Source: Verrucomicrobiota bacterium (GTDB lineage Bacteria > Verrucomicrobiota > Verrucomicrobiia > Chthoniobacterales > UBA10450). Taken from it: a stretch of DNA of 33,542 nt. The stretch lies in the NCBI GenBank assembly GCA_003219465.1, contig QHOX01000153.1:1-33542 (forward strand). The letters are read 5' to 3'. The position numbers and the translations under genes are program-made. The notes under the pieces are model-generated. The model had not been told where the DNA came from, made no database searches, and was given only the letters and a program-made list of their open reading frames with translations. Below are positions 1 to 8,448 of the stretch, in pieces. The stretch's first letter is position 1, and each line of letters starts with the position of its first letter.

Positions 1-819
<819 letters not shown>

Positions 820-827
820 AATCTGTA

Positions 828-847
828 GGCTCGGCAGCTGCCGAGCC
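828..847. repeat. perfect 20-bp palindrome in the 23S leader
   Basis: A perfect GC-rich palindrome (GGCTCGGCAG followed by its complement) lies about 9 nt upstream of the predicted 23S 5' end. As RNA it would form a 10-bp stem-loop or a dimer contact. A processing or antitermination role is inference. Confidence 0.7.
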
Positions 848-940
848 AAATTGTGATAACTGAAACTCTCTCGCCACCTTGCGGCGGCGCTTGATTTCAG
901 ACTCAGCTCTTAAAGTTGTATTTTCTTACTACCCTGTATG

Positions 941-960
941 TAGATGTCAAAGAACCAGTC
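941..960 (-). promoter_or_regulatory. boxA-like antitermination site of the 23S leader, possible overlapping -35 box
   Basis: On the minus strand the sequence is GGTTCTTTGACATCTA. It resembles the rRNA antitermination boxA (TGCTCTTTAACA in E. coli), which is bound by NusB/S10, and it sits about 125 nt upstream of the 23S 5' end. The embedded TTGACA could also be read as a -35 element, with TAAGAA 16 nt further on as a poor -10. The boxA reading is favoured. Confidence 0.55.
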
Positions 961-964
961 CTTC

Positions 965-1080
965 CGTACATTCGAGACGACAAAAAAAGCTCAATCTTGA
1001 TCGCTATGGACCGCTTTTGCTAAAGCTACAGCGGTTTAAGCGGGACAAAATTGAGCCAATTTGCAGTCCCCAAATGTACG
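965..1080 (-). other. nested inverted repeats with T-tract upstream of 23S (structured leader or attenuator-like element)
   Basis: Three nested inverted repeats are visible. The outer pair is CGTACATT 965-972 with AATGTACG 1073-1080. The middle pair is GCTCAAT 989-995 with ATTGAGC 1050-1056. The inner pair is ACCGCT 1010-1015 with AGCGGT 1030-1035. Read on the minus strand, the middle stem is followed at once by seven T residues (988-982). It therefore resembles an intrinsic terminator placed before boxA and the 23S gene. Whether it is an rRNA processing stem, an attenuator, or the end of a small RNA is unknown. Confidence 0.45.
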
Positions 1081-1275
1081 TAGAACGCACTCCAAAGTGA
1101 AGGAGTCCCGCTTCGCGCGGAACAATCACAATAGCAGAGAACGTATGCACGTCAACTCCGACTTTTTAAAATGCTTGGCAGGAAAAATTTGCGTTATATG
1201 ATGCTCGTCCAGCCGCACTTATCCGGATCGGAGCACGGATGCGCGTTCTGTAGTTTCGTGTTCGCGCGTACCGGC

Positions 1276-1281
1276 TATAAT
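1276..1281 (+). promoter_or_regulatory. TATAAT -10 box for the GNAT gene
   Basis: An exact TATAAT lies 21 nt before the ATG at 1303. No clear -35 box is seen. Its position argues that translation starts at 1303 and not at earlier in-frame codons. Confidence 0.4.
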
Positions 1282-1302
1282 AAAACACTGCTTCGGGATC
1301 GG

Positions 1303-1764
1303 ATGGACTACGTAATTCGCCAGCTTACAACCCAGGATGAACCCATTCTTTGGGAGATGTTGTATTACGGCTTGTCCTCCGCTGAAAAAAAGGAACCGCC
1401 GTCTCGCGATGTCGTACGCCGCCCAGAGATCGCCCGTTACGTGGAAGGCTGGGGGCGCGGCGGCGACACTGGATTCGTTGCGCACGACAAGAAAAATCGG
1501 GCTTTGCTGGGCGCAGCCTGGCTCCGACGACCGACGGACAAATCTGATGCATCGCCGGAGCTTGCATTAGCGGTGAAACCGGAGCACCGCAGGCATGGCG
1601 TCGGCACGGCCCTGCTGACGCAACTGGTGCGCGCAAATCCTGATCACTCGACGATCTCGGTGAGCTTCGTGGCTGGCAAACCAGTCTTGCGTCTGTACGA
1701 GCGATTTGGATTTAAGGTCGTTGAACAACGGCCAGACGCTGTCGTGATGCACAGACCGGCATAA
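1303..1764 (+). CDS. GNAT family N-acetyltransferase
   Basis: This 153-residue protein is typical in length for a single GNAT domain. Acetyl-CoA binding motif A is visible as VKPEHRRHGVGTALL (R-x-x-G-x-G/A type). The C-terminal LYERFGFKVVEQRPD matches the family's last beta-alpha-beta element (Y-E-x-x-G-F). The domain begins right after the chosen ATG (MDYVIRQLTTQDEPIL). The frame is open back to 1171, but that extension lacks family character and spans a TATAAT box. The acceptor substrate cannot be told; these proteins acetylate amines of small molecules, antibiotics or protein N-termini. The gene stands alone, divergent from the 23S gene and convergent with the antiporter gene. Confidence 0.85.
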   Translation: MDYVIRQLTTQDEPILWEMLYYGLSSAEKKEPPSRDVVRRPEIARYVEGWGRGGDTGFVAHDKKNRALLGAAWLRRPTDKSDASPELALAVKPEHRRHGVGTALLTQLVRANPDHSTISVSFVAGKPVLRLYERFGFKVVEQRPDAVVMHRPA

Positions 1765-1771
1765 GGATAGA

Positions 1772-1806
1772 CGCGGGTTCACTGCCCGCGAACAGGTTGT
1801 TTGTTT
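1772..1806 (+). terminator. putative terminator after the GNAT gene
   Basis: A 6-bp stem CGCGGG/CCCGCG (1772-1777 and 1785-1790) is followed by a T-rich run (TTGTTTGTTT, 1797-1806). It sits between two convergent genes. The spacing between stem and T-run is slightly long, so this is a moderate call. Confidence 0.45.
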
Positions 1807-2968
1807 AAGGCGCAAAAATTAGCAGCACGAAAACGGCGAAGAGTAGCAAATGAATACACCCCTGCAGCACGTTTGTTTTCCGGCTGGTGAACGTCACCAC
1901 GCTCACGGCCAACGTTAAGAGCAGCAGGGGTAGGTTGCCACCCTGTAGACCAAGGGCCACCGGCCGTTTTGTCAGCAGTCCGATCATCAGCACTGCCGGA
2001 ATCGTCAGCCCAATGGTGGCGAGTACTGAGCCGAATAATATGTTTATCGAACGCTGCAGTTGGTTGTGCAGACTGGCGGTGATTCCACCCAATCCTTCCG
2101 GAGAGAGCACCAGCGCCGCGATGATCGCGCCGCCAAATGCCTGAGGCATGTGAAATTGTTCGATGCTGTTGTCCAATGGAACGGCGAATTTCTCGGCCAG
2201 AAAAATAACGGAAGCCAGGTACAAAAGCAGCATCAGCGCATGAAAACCTGTCGATCGGACGCGAGCTAAATCATGCGGCGAGTGCCTGGTCTCGGTTTCG
2301 CCTAAATCCACAAAGTAGCCACGGTGTCGCAGCGTCTGAATGAGCAGAAAGATCGCGTAAAGCAATAGCGACACCGCCACGAAAAAGATTTCCTGTTCTG
2401 TGGAAAATGTTGGGCCGCTGGTCGAAGTGGTGAAATTTGGCAACACCAGACCGAGCACAGCGAGGGCCATGATCACATTGAGGTAGGCATTGACACCCTG
2501 GATATTATAATGCTGTTCGCGATATTGCAGACCGCCGAGCAGCAGAGAAAGACCCACAAGGCCGTTGAGCGCGATCATGATGACGGCAAAAGTTGCATCG
2601 CGCCCAAGCGTCGGATTGTTCGCGCCGTGTAACATCGCCGTAGAAATCATTACGACCTCGATGCTGATCGCAGAGAGCGTCAGGATCAGCGTTCCGTACG
2701 GTTCGCCCAGCTTGATCGCAAGACAGTCCGCATGCCGCACCACGCAGATGGCCGACCAAAGTATTACGACAAAAAGGCAGACAAACACTCCGACCAGGGG
2801 CAGGACCCGCGTAGTGAGTTCGTTCAAGCGGCTTCCAAGAACGAGGAAGATCGCCACCGTTACGAACCCGACGAGCAGCGGAAATTCAGCACGGATCGCG
2901 ATCCCAAATGGCTGGGTGTTTTTCGCCTGCTGAATTGCATCCGCTTTTGCAGACATGGGCCGGAGCAT
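1805..2968 (-). CDS. chaA: ChaA-type Ca2+(Na+)/H+ antiporter
   Basis: About 387 residues with around ten to eleven hydrophobic membrane segments in two halves, the plan of the Ca2+/cation antiporter superfamily. The first repeat has GEPYGTLILTLSAISIEVVM, the alpha-1 motif with its key Glu. The second has LSPEGLGGITASLHNQLQRS, the matching alpha-2 motif with Glu. E. coli ChaA is 366 residues, so the length fits. The family exports Ca2+ or Na+ in exchange for protons across the inner membrane and helps with salt and alkaline stress. ATG 2968 is chosen; ATG 2956 and TTG 2992 are alternatives with no strong ribosome-binding site. It lies 87 nt after the MoaD-like gene in the same direction and may share its transcript. 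Confidence 0.85.
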   Translation of the reverse strand: MLRPMSAKADAIQQAKNTQPFGIAIRAEFPLLVGFVTVAIFLVLGSRLNELTTRVLPLVGVFVCLFVVILWSAICVVRHADCLAIKLGEPYGTLILTLSAISIEVVMISTAMLHGANNPTLGRDATFAVIMIALNGLVGLSLLLGGLQYREQHYNIQGVNAYLNVIMALAVLGLVLPNFTTSTSGPTFSTEQEIFFVAVSLLLYAIFLLIQTLRHRGYFVDLGETETRHSPHDLARVRSTGFHALMLLLYLASVIFLAEKFAVPLDNSIEQFHMPQAFGGAIIAALVLSPEGLGGITASLHNQLQRSINILFGSVLATIGLTIPAVLMIGLLTKRPVALGLQGGNLPLLLLTLAVSVVTFTSRKTNVLQGCIHLLLFAVFVLLIFAP

Positions 2969-3055
2969 ATCGGTTGGGCGTGAGGCACGCAATCAAGCGA
3001 TGCGATCTTCGGAGACGCATCGAACAGAACCGCGCCGCAAAATGGAAACGTTTAT

Positions 3056-3352
3056 CTACCCGCCTGCAATGGCACCGATGATTAGGAATGGTTCCACCCC
3101 ATTCGCAATCGCATCGGGCAGCGGTGCATCGGGCGATTCATGAGACAAATCTTCGCCGCAGGCAAAAAATCGGACCATCGGCCGGCGAATCTGCGTCACA
3201 TGATCACGAATTGTCCCGCGCAGCATCGGATATTTCGATTCAACCGCATCGAGCAGCGAGCGCTGAGTTACCGTTCCGTTGAGCTCAAGTCCTACTTCAC
3301 CCTCGACGTGCGCCAGCGTACGCAGATTAGGCGGAAGAATAACGCGTATCAT
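3056..3352 (-). CDS. MoaD/ThiS-like ubiquitin-fold sulfur-carrier protein
   Basis: About 98 residues, beginning [20 protein letters not shown] and ending IGAIAGG. The beta-grasp pattern and the terminal Gly-Gly are hallmarks of MoaD/ThiS carriers, which are activated at that Gly by an E1-like enzyme and carry a thiocarboxylate. The start ATG overlaps the stop of the upstream BNR gene (ATGA), which fixes the start and suggests translational coupling. The open frame continues upstream to 3412 only inside that gene. No MoeB/ThiF-like E1, MoaE or thiamine gene is seen in the window, so the sulfur acceptor is unknown. Its constant partner here is the BNR-repeat protein. Confidence 0.75.
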   Translation of the reverse strand: MIRVILPPNLRTLAHVEGEVGLELNGTVTQRSLLDAVESKYPMLRGTIRDHVTQIRRPMVRFFACGEDLSHESPDAPLPDAIANGVEPFLIIGAIAGG

Positions 3353-4533
3353 GGCAATGTTTGCGTTTCTACCGAAAGCACCGCAGGCAGATCGCGCACG
3401 ATCGGTTTCCATTTATCGCCTGCGTCTACAGATGCGTAAACTTGGCCACCGGTGGTTCCGAAATAAACGCCACAAGGATCGAGCAAATCGACCGACATCG
3501 CGTCGCGTAACACGTTCACGTAACAATTCCGTTGCGGCAGACCTTTGGTTAGGGCCTCCCATTGGTTGCCGCCTGTGCGGCTCCGATACACGCGCAATCT
3601 GCCGCTGGGCGGGTAATGCTCCGAATCGCTCTTGATCGGTACGACATAAATCGTTTCCGGCTCATGCGCATGAACGTCGATCGGAAAACCGAAATCAGTC
3701 GGTAAATTTCCGCTTACCTCCGTCCACGAGTCACCGGAGTTGTCGCTGCGCATCACGTCCCAGTGCTTTTGCATGAACAATCTGTCCGGACGCGATGAGT
3801 GCATCGCGATCCGATGCACGCAGTGACCGACCTCCGCGTTCGAGTCCGGAATGTACTGCGAGTGGAGCCCGCGATTGATCGGCTTCCATGTTTTCCCGCC
3901 GTCTTCGGTGCGAAACGCGCCGGCCGCCGAGATTGCGCTGTAAATTCGCTGCGGATCTTTTGGATCGAGAAGGATTGTGTGCAGACACATGCCGCCGGCG
4001 CCCGGCTGCCATTTCGGTCCCGTATCGCTGCCGCGTAGACCAGCTAATTCCTGCCACGATTTGCCGCCGTCTTTCGATTCGAAGATCGCGGCATCTTCGA
4101 CACCGGCGTAAACGTGATCCGGATCGTGGAGCGACGGTTCCAAATGCCAGACGCGCTTGAATTCCCACGGATGTTGGGTGCCGTCGTACCATTGATGGGT
4201 CGTGAGTGGTTTCCCCGTTTCAGGCGAAGCATCGTAAACGAACATGTTACTTTCGCCCTTCGGCATCCCTTCCGGCGTCATCAAGTCCTCCGGCTTCGTG
4301 CCGGGTGGATTCCACGTTTTGCCGCCGTCGTCGGAACGCTGGATGATTTGCCCGAACCAAGCGCTCGTCTGCGACGCGTAGATCCGGTCGGGATCAACGG
4401 GCGACCCTTTCATATGATAAATTTCCCATCCCGCAAAATGCGGGCCGCTGACCTTCCATCGTTTGCGCGCACCATCTGATGTGAGGATGAACGCGCCTTT
4501 TCTTGTTCCGACCAAAACCCTGACTGTGCTCAT
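3349..4533 (-). CDS. BNR/Asp-box repeat protein (sialidase-fold beta-propeller)
   Basis: This 394-residue protein is made almost wholly of Asp-box repeats of the form S-x-D-x-G-x-x-W. Examples are RSDDGGKTW (about residues 66-74), [27 protein letters not shown], and weaker RSRTGGNQW and ASVDAGDKW. The spacing fits a six- or seven-bladed propeller like those of sialidases and VPS10/photosystem-assembly proteins. No signal peptide is seen ([19 protein letters not shown]), so it is probably cytoplasmic. Catalytic sialidase residues cannot be assigned, so enzymatic activity is not claimed. The start overlaps the stop of the DUF1801 gene and its own stop overlaps the MoaD-like start, so all three should be co-translated. 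Confidence 0.8.
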   Translation of the reverse strand: MSTVRVLVGTRKGAFILTSDGARKRWKVSGPHFAGWEIYHMKGSPVDPDRIYASQTSAWFGQIIQRSDDGGKTWNPPGTKPEDLMTPEGMPKGESNMFVYDASPETGKPLTTHQWYDGTQHPWEFKRVWHLEPSLHDPDHVYAGVEDAAIFESKDGGKSWQELAGLRGSDTGPKWQPGAGGMCLHTILLDPKDPQRIYSAISAAGAFRTEDGGKTWKPINRGLHSQYIPDSNAEVGHCVHRIAMHSSRPDRLFMQKHWDVMRSDNSGDSWTEVSGNLPTDFGFPIDVHAHEPETIYVVPIKSDSEHYPPSGRLRVYRSRTGGNQWEALTKGLPQRNCYVNVLRDAMSVDLLDPCGVYFGTTGGQVYASVDAGDKWKPIVRDLPAVLSVETQTLP

Positions 4534-4871
4534 GATTTTCTCCTCTTTTTGTTTGCTCGATCGTTGTTCTCTTCGATTCGCGTTTTGACCAGCTTTTTCA
4601 CCAACGCCACCGGCAACGGTTTGTTCGGAGAGAAGCGAATCGTCCCTTTGCTGGTTTGAAAATTCCTAAGCTCGTTCCGAAAGTTTTTCAACGTGGCGGC
4701 GCTACCTGGATAAAACGCGCAATGATTAGCCCACGCGCCAAAGAAAACCAATAAACGTCCGTTGAAGCGAAACGCGGGAATTCCGTACCTGATGCATTCC
4801 TCGGCCTTCGGTGCGGCGGTCTGAATGGTTTGCCGGAGCTTTTGAAGTGTCTTACGGTTGTCAGGTTTCAC
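4530..4871 (-). CDS. DUF1801 (YdhG-like) family protein
   Basis: The body matches the DUF1801 pattern: a helical segment [20 protein letters not shown], then [20 protein letters not shown] and CAFYPG. A basic tail ends in KKRRKS. The family's function is not established. The only conventional start is GTG 4871. However, the family-like sequence continues upstream in frame (KKKPKTIDEYLAN) with no ATG, GTG or TTG before it. The real start may be a rare codon near 4925 (ATA), or translation may enter from the overlapping upstream gene. The stop overlaps the BNR start by 4 nt. Confidence 0.75.
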   Translation of the reverse strand: MKPDNRKTLQKLRQTIQTAAPKAEECIRYGIPAFRFNGRLLVFFGAWANHCAFYPGSAATLKNFRNELRNFQTSKGTIRFSPNKPLPVALVKKLVKTRIEENNDRANKKRRKS

Positions 4872-4938
4872 ATTCGCGAGGTACTCGTCAATTGTTTTGG
4901 GTTTCTTCTTTGCCGAGTCCGTTATCGCCCCAACAGAA

Positions 4939-5454
4939 TTATTTCCCGTCGTAAGCAGCCTTCAGTTTCGCCATGTCGATCTTTTTCATTTGAAGCATCG
5001 CGTGCATGACGCGTTCGGCTTTCTCGGCATCCTTATCGTGCAACATGTTAATCAGAACGATTGGAGTGACCTGCCACGACACGCCGAATTTGTCCTTTAG
5101 CCAGCCGCACGCGGATTCTTCCCCGCCACCCGCGCTAAGTTTCTCCCAATAATAGTCTACTTCTTTCTGGGTTTCGCAGTTCACAACGAACGAAACCGAT
5201 TCGTTGAACTGGAACTGCGGGCCGCCGTTCAAAGCGACGAATCTTTGGCCTTCGACCTCAAATTCAATTGTCAGCACGGATCCTACCGGCCGTCCACTTT
5301 CTGAAACTTTGGCTACTTCCTCGCCGTAGCGCAGGATTCTGCCGATCTTCGAGTCTTCGAAGATCGACGTGTAAAACTTGACGGCGTCCTCGGCTTGACC
5401 ATCGAACCACAGGAATGGAGTAATTTTTTGCATATTCTTTTTCGCTTTGTTCAT
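4939..5454 (-). CDS. VOC/PhnB-like glyoxalase-fold protein (3-demethylubiquinone methyltransferase-like domain)
   Basis: About 171 residues. The start QKITPFLWFDGQAEDAVKFY is the classic opening of the PF06983-type VOC family. FVALNGGPQFQFNESVSFVV, then YYWEKLSAGG, and CGWLKDKFGVSWQV follow in order. Members bind metals or small molecules; PhnB itself has no proven reaction, so no substrate is named. ATG 5454 was chosen; ATG 5433 (MQKITPF) is equally possible, since AAAGCGAAAAAG lies upstream of it. It is the first gene of the minus-strand run VOC, DUF1801, BNR, MoaD-like. The C-terminal helices (AMLQMKKIDMAKLKAAYDGK) are typical of this subgroup. Confidence 0.8.
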   Translation of the reverse strand: MNKAKKNMQKITPFLWFDGQAEDAVKFYTSIFEDSKIGRILRYGEEVAKVSESGRPVGSVLTIEFEVEGQRFVALNGGPQFQFNESVSFVVNCETQKEVDYYWEKLSAGGGEESACGWLKDKFGVSWQVTPIVLINMLHDKDAEKAERVMHAMLQMKKIDMAKLKAAYDGK

Positions 5455-5665
5455 GTTTCCGACGAACGAATGGAAGCGGTTCGGACAAGAATTTTCAACA
5501 AACAGACGAATTAACCAATGACTGTGAATCGCGCATCTGCAAAAGCGTGAATTCATCTACTTCGACGCGCCTGGGTCACTTTCGTCCGCACGAAAGTAGT
5601 TTTGCCGTGACTGAGGACGGCCCATGAAAATTTGGCGTTTCACGCAAACCCCCTACAATGATGCG

Positions 5666-5782
5666 ATGCTAATCGACACTCACGCACATCTGGATTCTCT
5701 GTCATGTCGAGCGAAGTCGAGACATCTCTGGATTGAATGTTCCCGAAGAGAATCGGAGGTTCCTGACCTCCGCTCGGAATGA
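5666..5782 (+). pseudogene. vestigial duplicate of the tatD 5' end, interrupted by a palindromic element
   Basis: Positions 5666-5696 repeat the first 31 nt of tatD (5788-5818) with a single mismatch. Reading on in frame gives MLIDTHAHLD and then element-encoded residues up to a TGA at 5780-5782, a 38-codon dead end. The original upstream region (5641-5665) therefore now faces the broken copy, while the intact gene lies 122 nt further on. Confidence 0.7.
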
Positions 5783-5784
5783 CA
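5700..5784. repeat. 85-bp palindromic dispersed element (TGTCAT...TGACA family)
   Basis: The left arm TGTCATGTCGAGCG and the inverted right arm TGTCATTCCGAGCG match in 12 of 14 positions. An inner hairpin GGAGGTTCCTGACCTCC is also present. A second member with the same arm consensus is found at 32752-32844. The element sits exactly between the two copies of the tatD 5' end. It has no coding capacity and is best seen as a REP/MITE-like unit. Confidence 0.65.
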
Positions 5785-5787
5785 AAA

Positions 5788-6651
5788 ATGCTAATCGACA
5801 CTCACGCACATCTCGATTTTCCCGATTTCGCAAACGATCTCGAGGATGTGCTCCGCCGCGCGGAGCAAGCTGATGTAAAACGTGTTATCACCATCGGCAC
5901 ATCAATCGAGAGCAGCCGGCGCGCAATCGAGCTCGCGGAGAATTATCCGTCTGTTTACGCGGCGATTGGCGTTCATCCAAGTCAGGTTGACGAGGCGGAG
6001 GAGGATGTGATTACGCCGCTGCGCGGCCTCGCGCAAAATCAGCGCGTCGTAGCGATTGGTGAGACCGGCCTGGATTATCACCACTTGCCCAGTGAAAAAG
6101 TGGCCAAGGAAGAGCAGGTGCAGGTCATGACTGCTCTGCGAAGTGAGACCGATGAAGAAATCGAAGCGCAAATTCGCGACGGCGCGTACAAGTCGAAACA
6201 GGCGAGTTTGTTCCAGCAGCAGCTCGACCTGGCGGTCGAGCTCGGACTGAACGTCGTAATTCATCAACGCGATGCGTGGGAGGACACGCTGGAAGTCCTG
6301 CGCGCTTATACCGGTAAGGTGCGTGGTGTTTTCCACTGCTTCGGCGGCTCACTAAAACAGGCGAATGAAGTTCTCGATCTTGACCACCTGATTTCGTTCA
6401 CGGGGATTGTTACCTTCAAAAACGGCGTAGCCGTACGACAGGTCGCAGCAGAAATCCCGCTCTGGAAATTCATGGTCGAAACAGATTGCCCATATCTGGC
6501 GCCGGCGCCTTTTCGCGGAAAGCGCTGTGAACCGGCGCATACGCGCATCGTAGCGGAAGCGATCGCGACGGCGCGAGGCGTTTCACTGGAAGAAATTGTT
6601 GAAGCGACGACCGAAACCGCAGAGAAGTTTTTCAGGTTTAATCGCGCATGA
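5788..6651 (+). CDS. tatD: TatD family metal-dependent hydrolase (DNase)
   Basis: The TatD plan is clear from the first residues. T-H-A-H with metal ligands His6 and His8 is followed by IGETGLDYHH (Glu92), VFHCFGG (His183), and VETDCPYLAPAPFRGKRCEP (Asp233). The family hydrolyses nucleic acid ends or D-aminoacyl bonds using two metal ions. The protein is about 287 residues against a usual 260. The excess is an insert of about 25 to 30 charged residues between the LDYHH motif and FQQQLDLAVEL. ATG 5788 is preferred because homology begins there; ATG 5779 comes from the end of the palindromic element. The stop overlaps the start of the L,D-transpeptidase gene (ATGA). Confidence 0.92.
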   Translation: MLIDTHAHLDFPDFANDLEDVLRRAEQADVKRVITIGTSIESSRRAIELAENYPSVYAAIGVHPSQVDEAEEDVITPLRGLAQNQRVVAIGETGLDYHHLPSEKVAKEEQVQVMTALRSETDEEIEAQIRDGAYKSKQASLFQQQLDLAVELGLNVVIHQRDAWEDTLEVLRAYTGKVRGVFHCFGGSLKQANEVLDLDHLISFTGIVTFKNGVAVRQVAAEIPLWKFMVETDCPYLAPAPFRGKRCEPAHTRIVAEAIATARGVSLEEIVEATTETAEKFFRFNRA

Positions 6652-7247
6652 GACTACGCAATTACCTTCTGCTTGCTGCTCTATTCCTTGCATCCTGTGC
6701 AGCGCCCGACACTCAGCATCACATCGTCATCAGCACGCGGGACCAAAAGTTAGCCGTCTTGGACCGCGGCACCCTCTTGACCACGTATCCGGTCTCGACT
6801 TCGAAGTTCGGGCTGGGTGATTACCTGCGAAGCAGTCGCACTCCGTTGGGCCAACTGGAGATCGCAAAAAAGATCGGCGATAATGCGCTGCTCGGCGCCG
6901 TGTTCAAGGATCGGATCCGAACCGGCGAAATTGTTGCGCCAAATTCTCCCGGTCGCGATCCGATTGTCACGCGCATTCTTTGGCTGCGAGGACGCGAAGC
7001 GCAAAATGCCAATGCATTTGGCCGGTACATCTACATTCACGGCACGCCGGAAGAACGGCTGATCGGAATGCCAGCGAGCTACGGATGTATTCGAATGCGC
7101 TCCAGCGACATCATTCAATTGTACAACATCGTAGGAGTCGGCGCAGCGGTGACGATCGTGGACACGCCGCTCATTAGCGCAGTTCCGGGCCTCGTGTCAG
7201 GTCATTCGATGGGGCCGGAAAACACGGCGCCGTTTGTGATGCGCTAG
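6648..7247 (+). CDS. L,D-transpeptidase (YkuD domain), probable lipoprotein
   Basis: This 199-residue protein has an N-terminal lipoprotein signal: basic MRLRN, a hydrophobic core, and a lipobox LASC. The C-terminal half carries the YkuD catalytic motif as YIHGT followed by ASYGCIRM, with the nucleophile Cys147 and the following Arg. The family forms 3-3 peptidoglycan cross-links or anchors proteins to the wall in the periplasm. Here a lipid anchor would hold it to a membrane. It is translationally coupled to tatD. A second, larger family member is encoded at 24404-25480. Confidence 0.88.
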   Translation: MRLRNYLLLAALFLASCAAPDTQHHIVISTRDQKLAVLDRGTLLTTYPVSTSKFGLGDYLRSSRTPLGQLEIAKKIGDNALLGAVFKDRIRTGEIVAPNSPGRDPIVTRILWLRGREAQNANAFGRYIYIHGTPEERLIGMPASYGCIRMRSSDIIQLYNIVGVGAAVTIVDTPLISAVPGLVSGHSMGPENTAPFVMR

Positions 7248-7258
7248 AATCGCCCTAG

Positions 7259-8272
7259 TTAAGGCAGCTTGCCGAGATGTTTTCTCACGGCGTTGCCGGA
7301 GAGTAAATCCATATCCGCGTCCACCATGATGCGAACCAGCTCGTGGAATCGCACTTTCGGTTCCCAACCGAGAATCTTCTTTGCTTTGGACGCGTCACCG
7401 AGCAGCAGATCGACCTCGGCCGGGCGTTCGTAGCGGGGGTCGTGTCTTACGAATTGCTTCCAATCCAGATCAGCGTGTGCGAATGCCGCTTCAACAAATT
7501 CGCGCACAGGGTGCGTTTCGCCGGTAGCCAGCACGAAGTCGTCACCTTCGCCGAGCTGCATAATTCGCCACACCCCTTCGACATACTCCGGCGCGTATCC
7601 CCAGTCGCGTTTTGCCTCCAGGTTGCCGAGGAATAATTCATTTTGCAATCCATGCTTAATCGCGGCGACGGCGCGCGAGATTTTGCGACTGACAAACGTT
7701 TCACCGCGTCGCGGGCTTTCATGGTTAAACATGATGCTGTTGCTCGCGCAGAGACCGTAGCTCTCGCGATAATTCACGGTTGCCCAATACGAAAAAACCT
7801 TGGCTACACCATAGGGGCTGCGCGGCCAGAACGGTGTCTTCTCGTTTTGCGGCACCTCCTGGGCCTTACCGAACATTTCGCTGCTGGATGCCTGAAGAAA
7901 ACGGGAACGCAATCCCGCTTCACGGATTGCTTCCAGGATCCGGATCGTGCCGACGCCGGTAACATCGGACGTATATTCGGGAATATCGAAGCTCACGCGC
8001 ACGTGAGTTTGCGCGCCCAAATGATAAATCTCGTCCGGTTTCAATTCATAAAGAAGCTTCACGAGATTGACGGAATCGCTGAGATCTCCGTAGTGCAGAA
8101 ACATTCGGACGTCGTTTACATGCGGGTCGGCGTAGAGATGATCAATGCGCGAAGTGTTGAACGTGCTGGCGCGACGAATGATCCCGTGGACTTCGTAGCC
8201 TTTCTCCAGCAGCAGATCAGCGAGGTAACTTCCGTCCTGGCCAGTGATACCGGTGATCAGCGCCCGTTTCAT
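7259..8272 (-). CDS. gmd: GDP-mannose 4,6-dehydratase
   Basis: This 337-residue extended short-chain dehydrogenase has the NAD(P)-binding loop [11 protein letters not shown] at residues 8-18. [15 protein letters not shown] matches the GMD cofactor and dimer region. SSSEMFG supplies the catalytic Thr/Ser-Glu segment, and [10 protein letters not shown] supplies Y-x-x-x-[17 protein letters not shown] and [14 protein letters not shown] are family signatures. It converts GDP-D-mannose to GDP-4-keto-6-deoxymannose, the precursor of fucose, rhamnose and perosamine units. No fcl or rmd partner is in the window. It sits beside the glycan locus but faces away from it. The start is fixed by homology (MKRALITG). 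Confidence 0.95.
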   Translation of the reverse strand: MKRALITGITGQDGSYLADLLLEKGYEVHGIIRRASTFNTSRIDHLYADPHVNDVRMFLHYGDLSDSVNLVKLLYELKPDEIYHLGAQTHVRVSFDIPEYTSDVTGVGTIRILEAIREAGLRSRFLQASSSEMFGKAQEVPQNEKTPFWPRSPYGVAKVFSYWATVNYRESYGLCASNSIMFNHESPRRGETFVSRKISRAVAAIKHGLQNELFLGNLEAKRDWGYAPEYVEGVWRIMQLGEGDDFVLATGETHPVREFVEAAFAHADLDWKQFVRHDPRYERPAEVDLLLGDASKAKKILGWEPKVRFHELVRIMVDADMDLLSGNAVRKHLGKLP

Positions 8273-8284
8273 TTGGGCAAGTAT

Positions 8285-8351
8285 TGTAGGGCGTTTCTGT
8301 GAAACGCCAACGCTAGAACGTGGAGATGGCGTCTGACACAGACGCCCTACA
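8285..8351. repeat. TGTAG...CTACA palindromic repeat, copy 1
   Basis: The 67-bp element has outer arms TGTAGGGCGT (8285-8294) and ACGCCCTACA (8342-8351). Inside it has two hairpins, GGCGTTTCTGTGAAACGCC and GGCGTCTGACACAGACGCC. It matches copy 2 near 26194 closely (identical GGCGTTTCTGTGAAACGCC hairpin) and copy 3 near 31928 in architecture. Confidence 0.8.
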
Positions 8352-8448
8352 AATTATGCCCATCAATGCGATAGGCGCACAATCGAGAGGCCAAGTAGTA
8401 TGATTGTGATAACAATTGCAATGAGCATTGATATGTCTCTCGGAAAAT

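Noticed and set aside
5578-5597. Hairpin ACTTTCGT-CCGC-ACGAAAGT as a terminator
   Set aside because: It lies between divergent genes where no transcript is expected to end, and it has only a weak T-run; it could be an operator, but nothing supports that.
7259-8272. gmd as part of the plus-strand glycan operon
   Set aside because: It is on the opposite strand and separated by rph, so only a metabolic link can be suggested.
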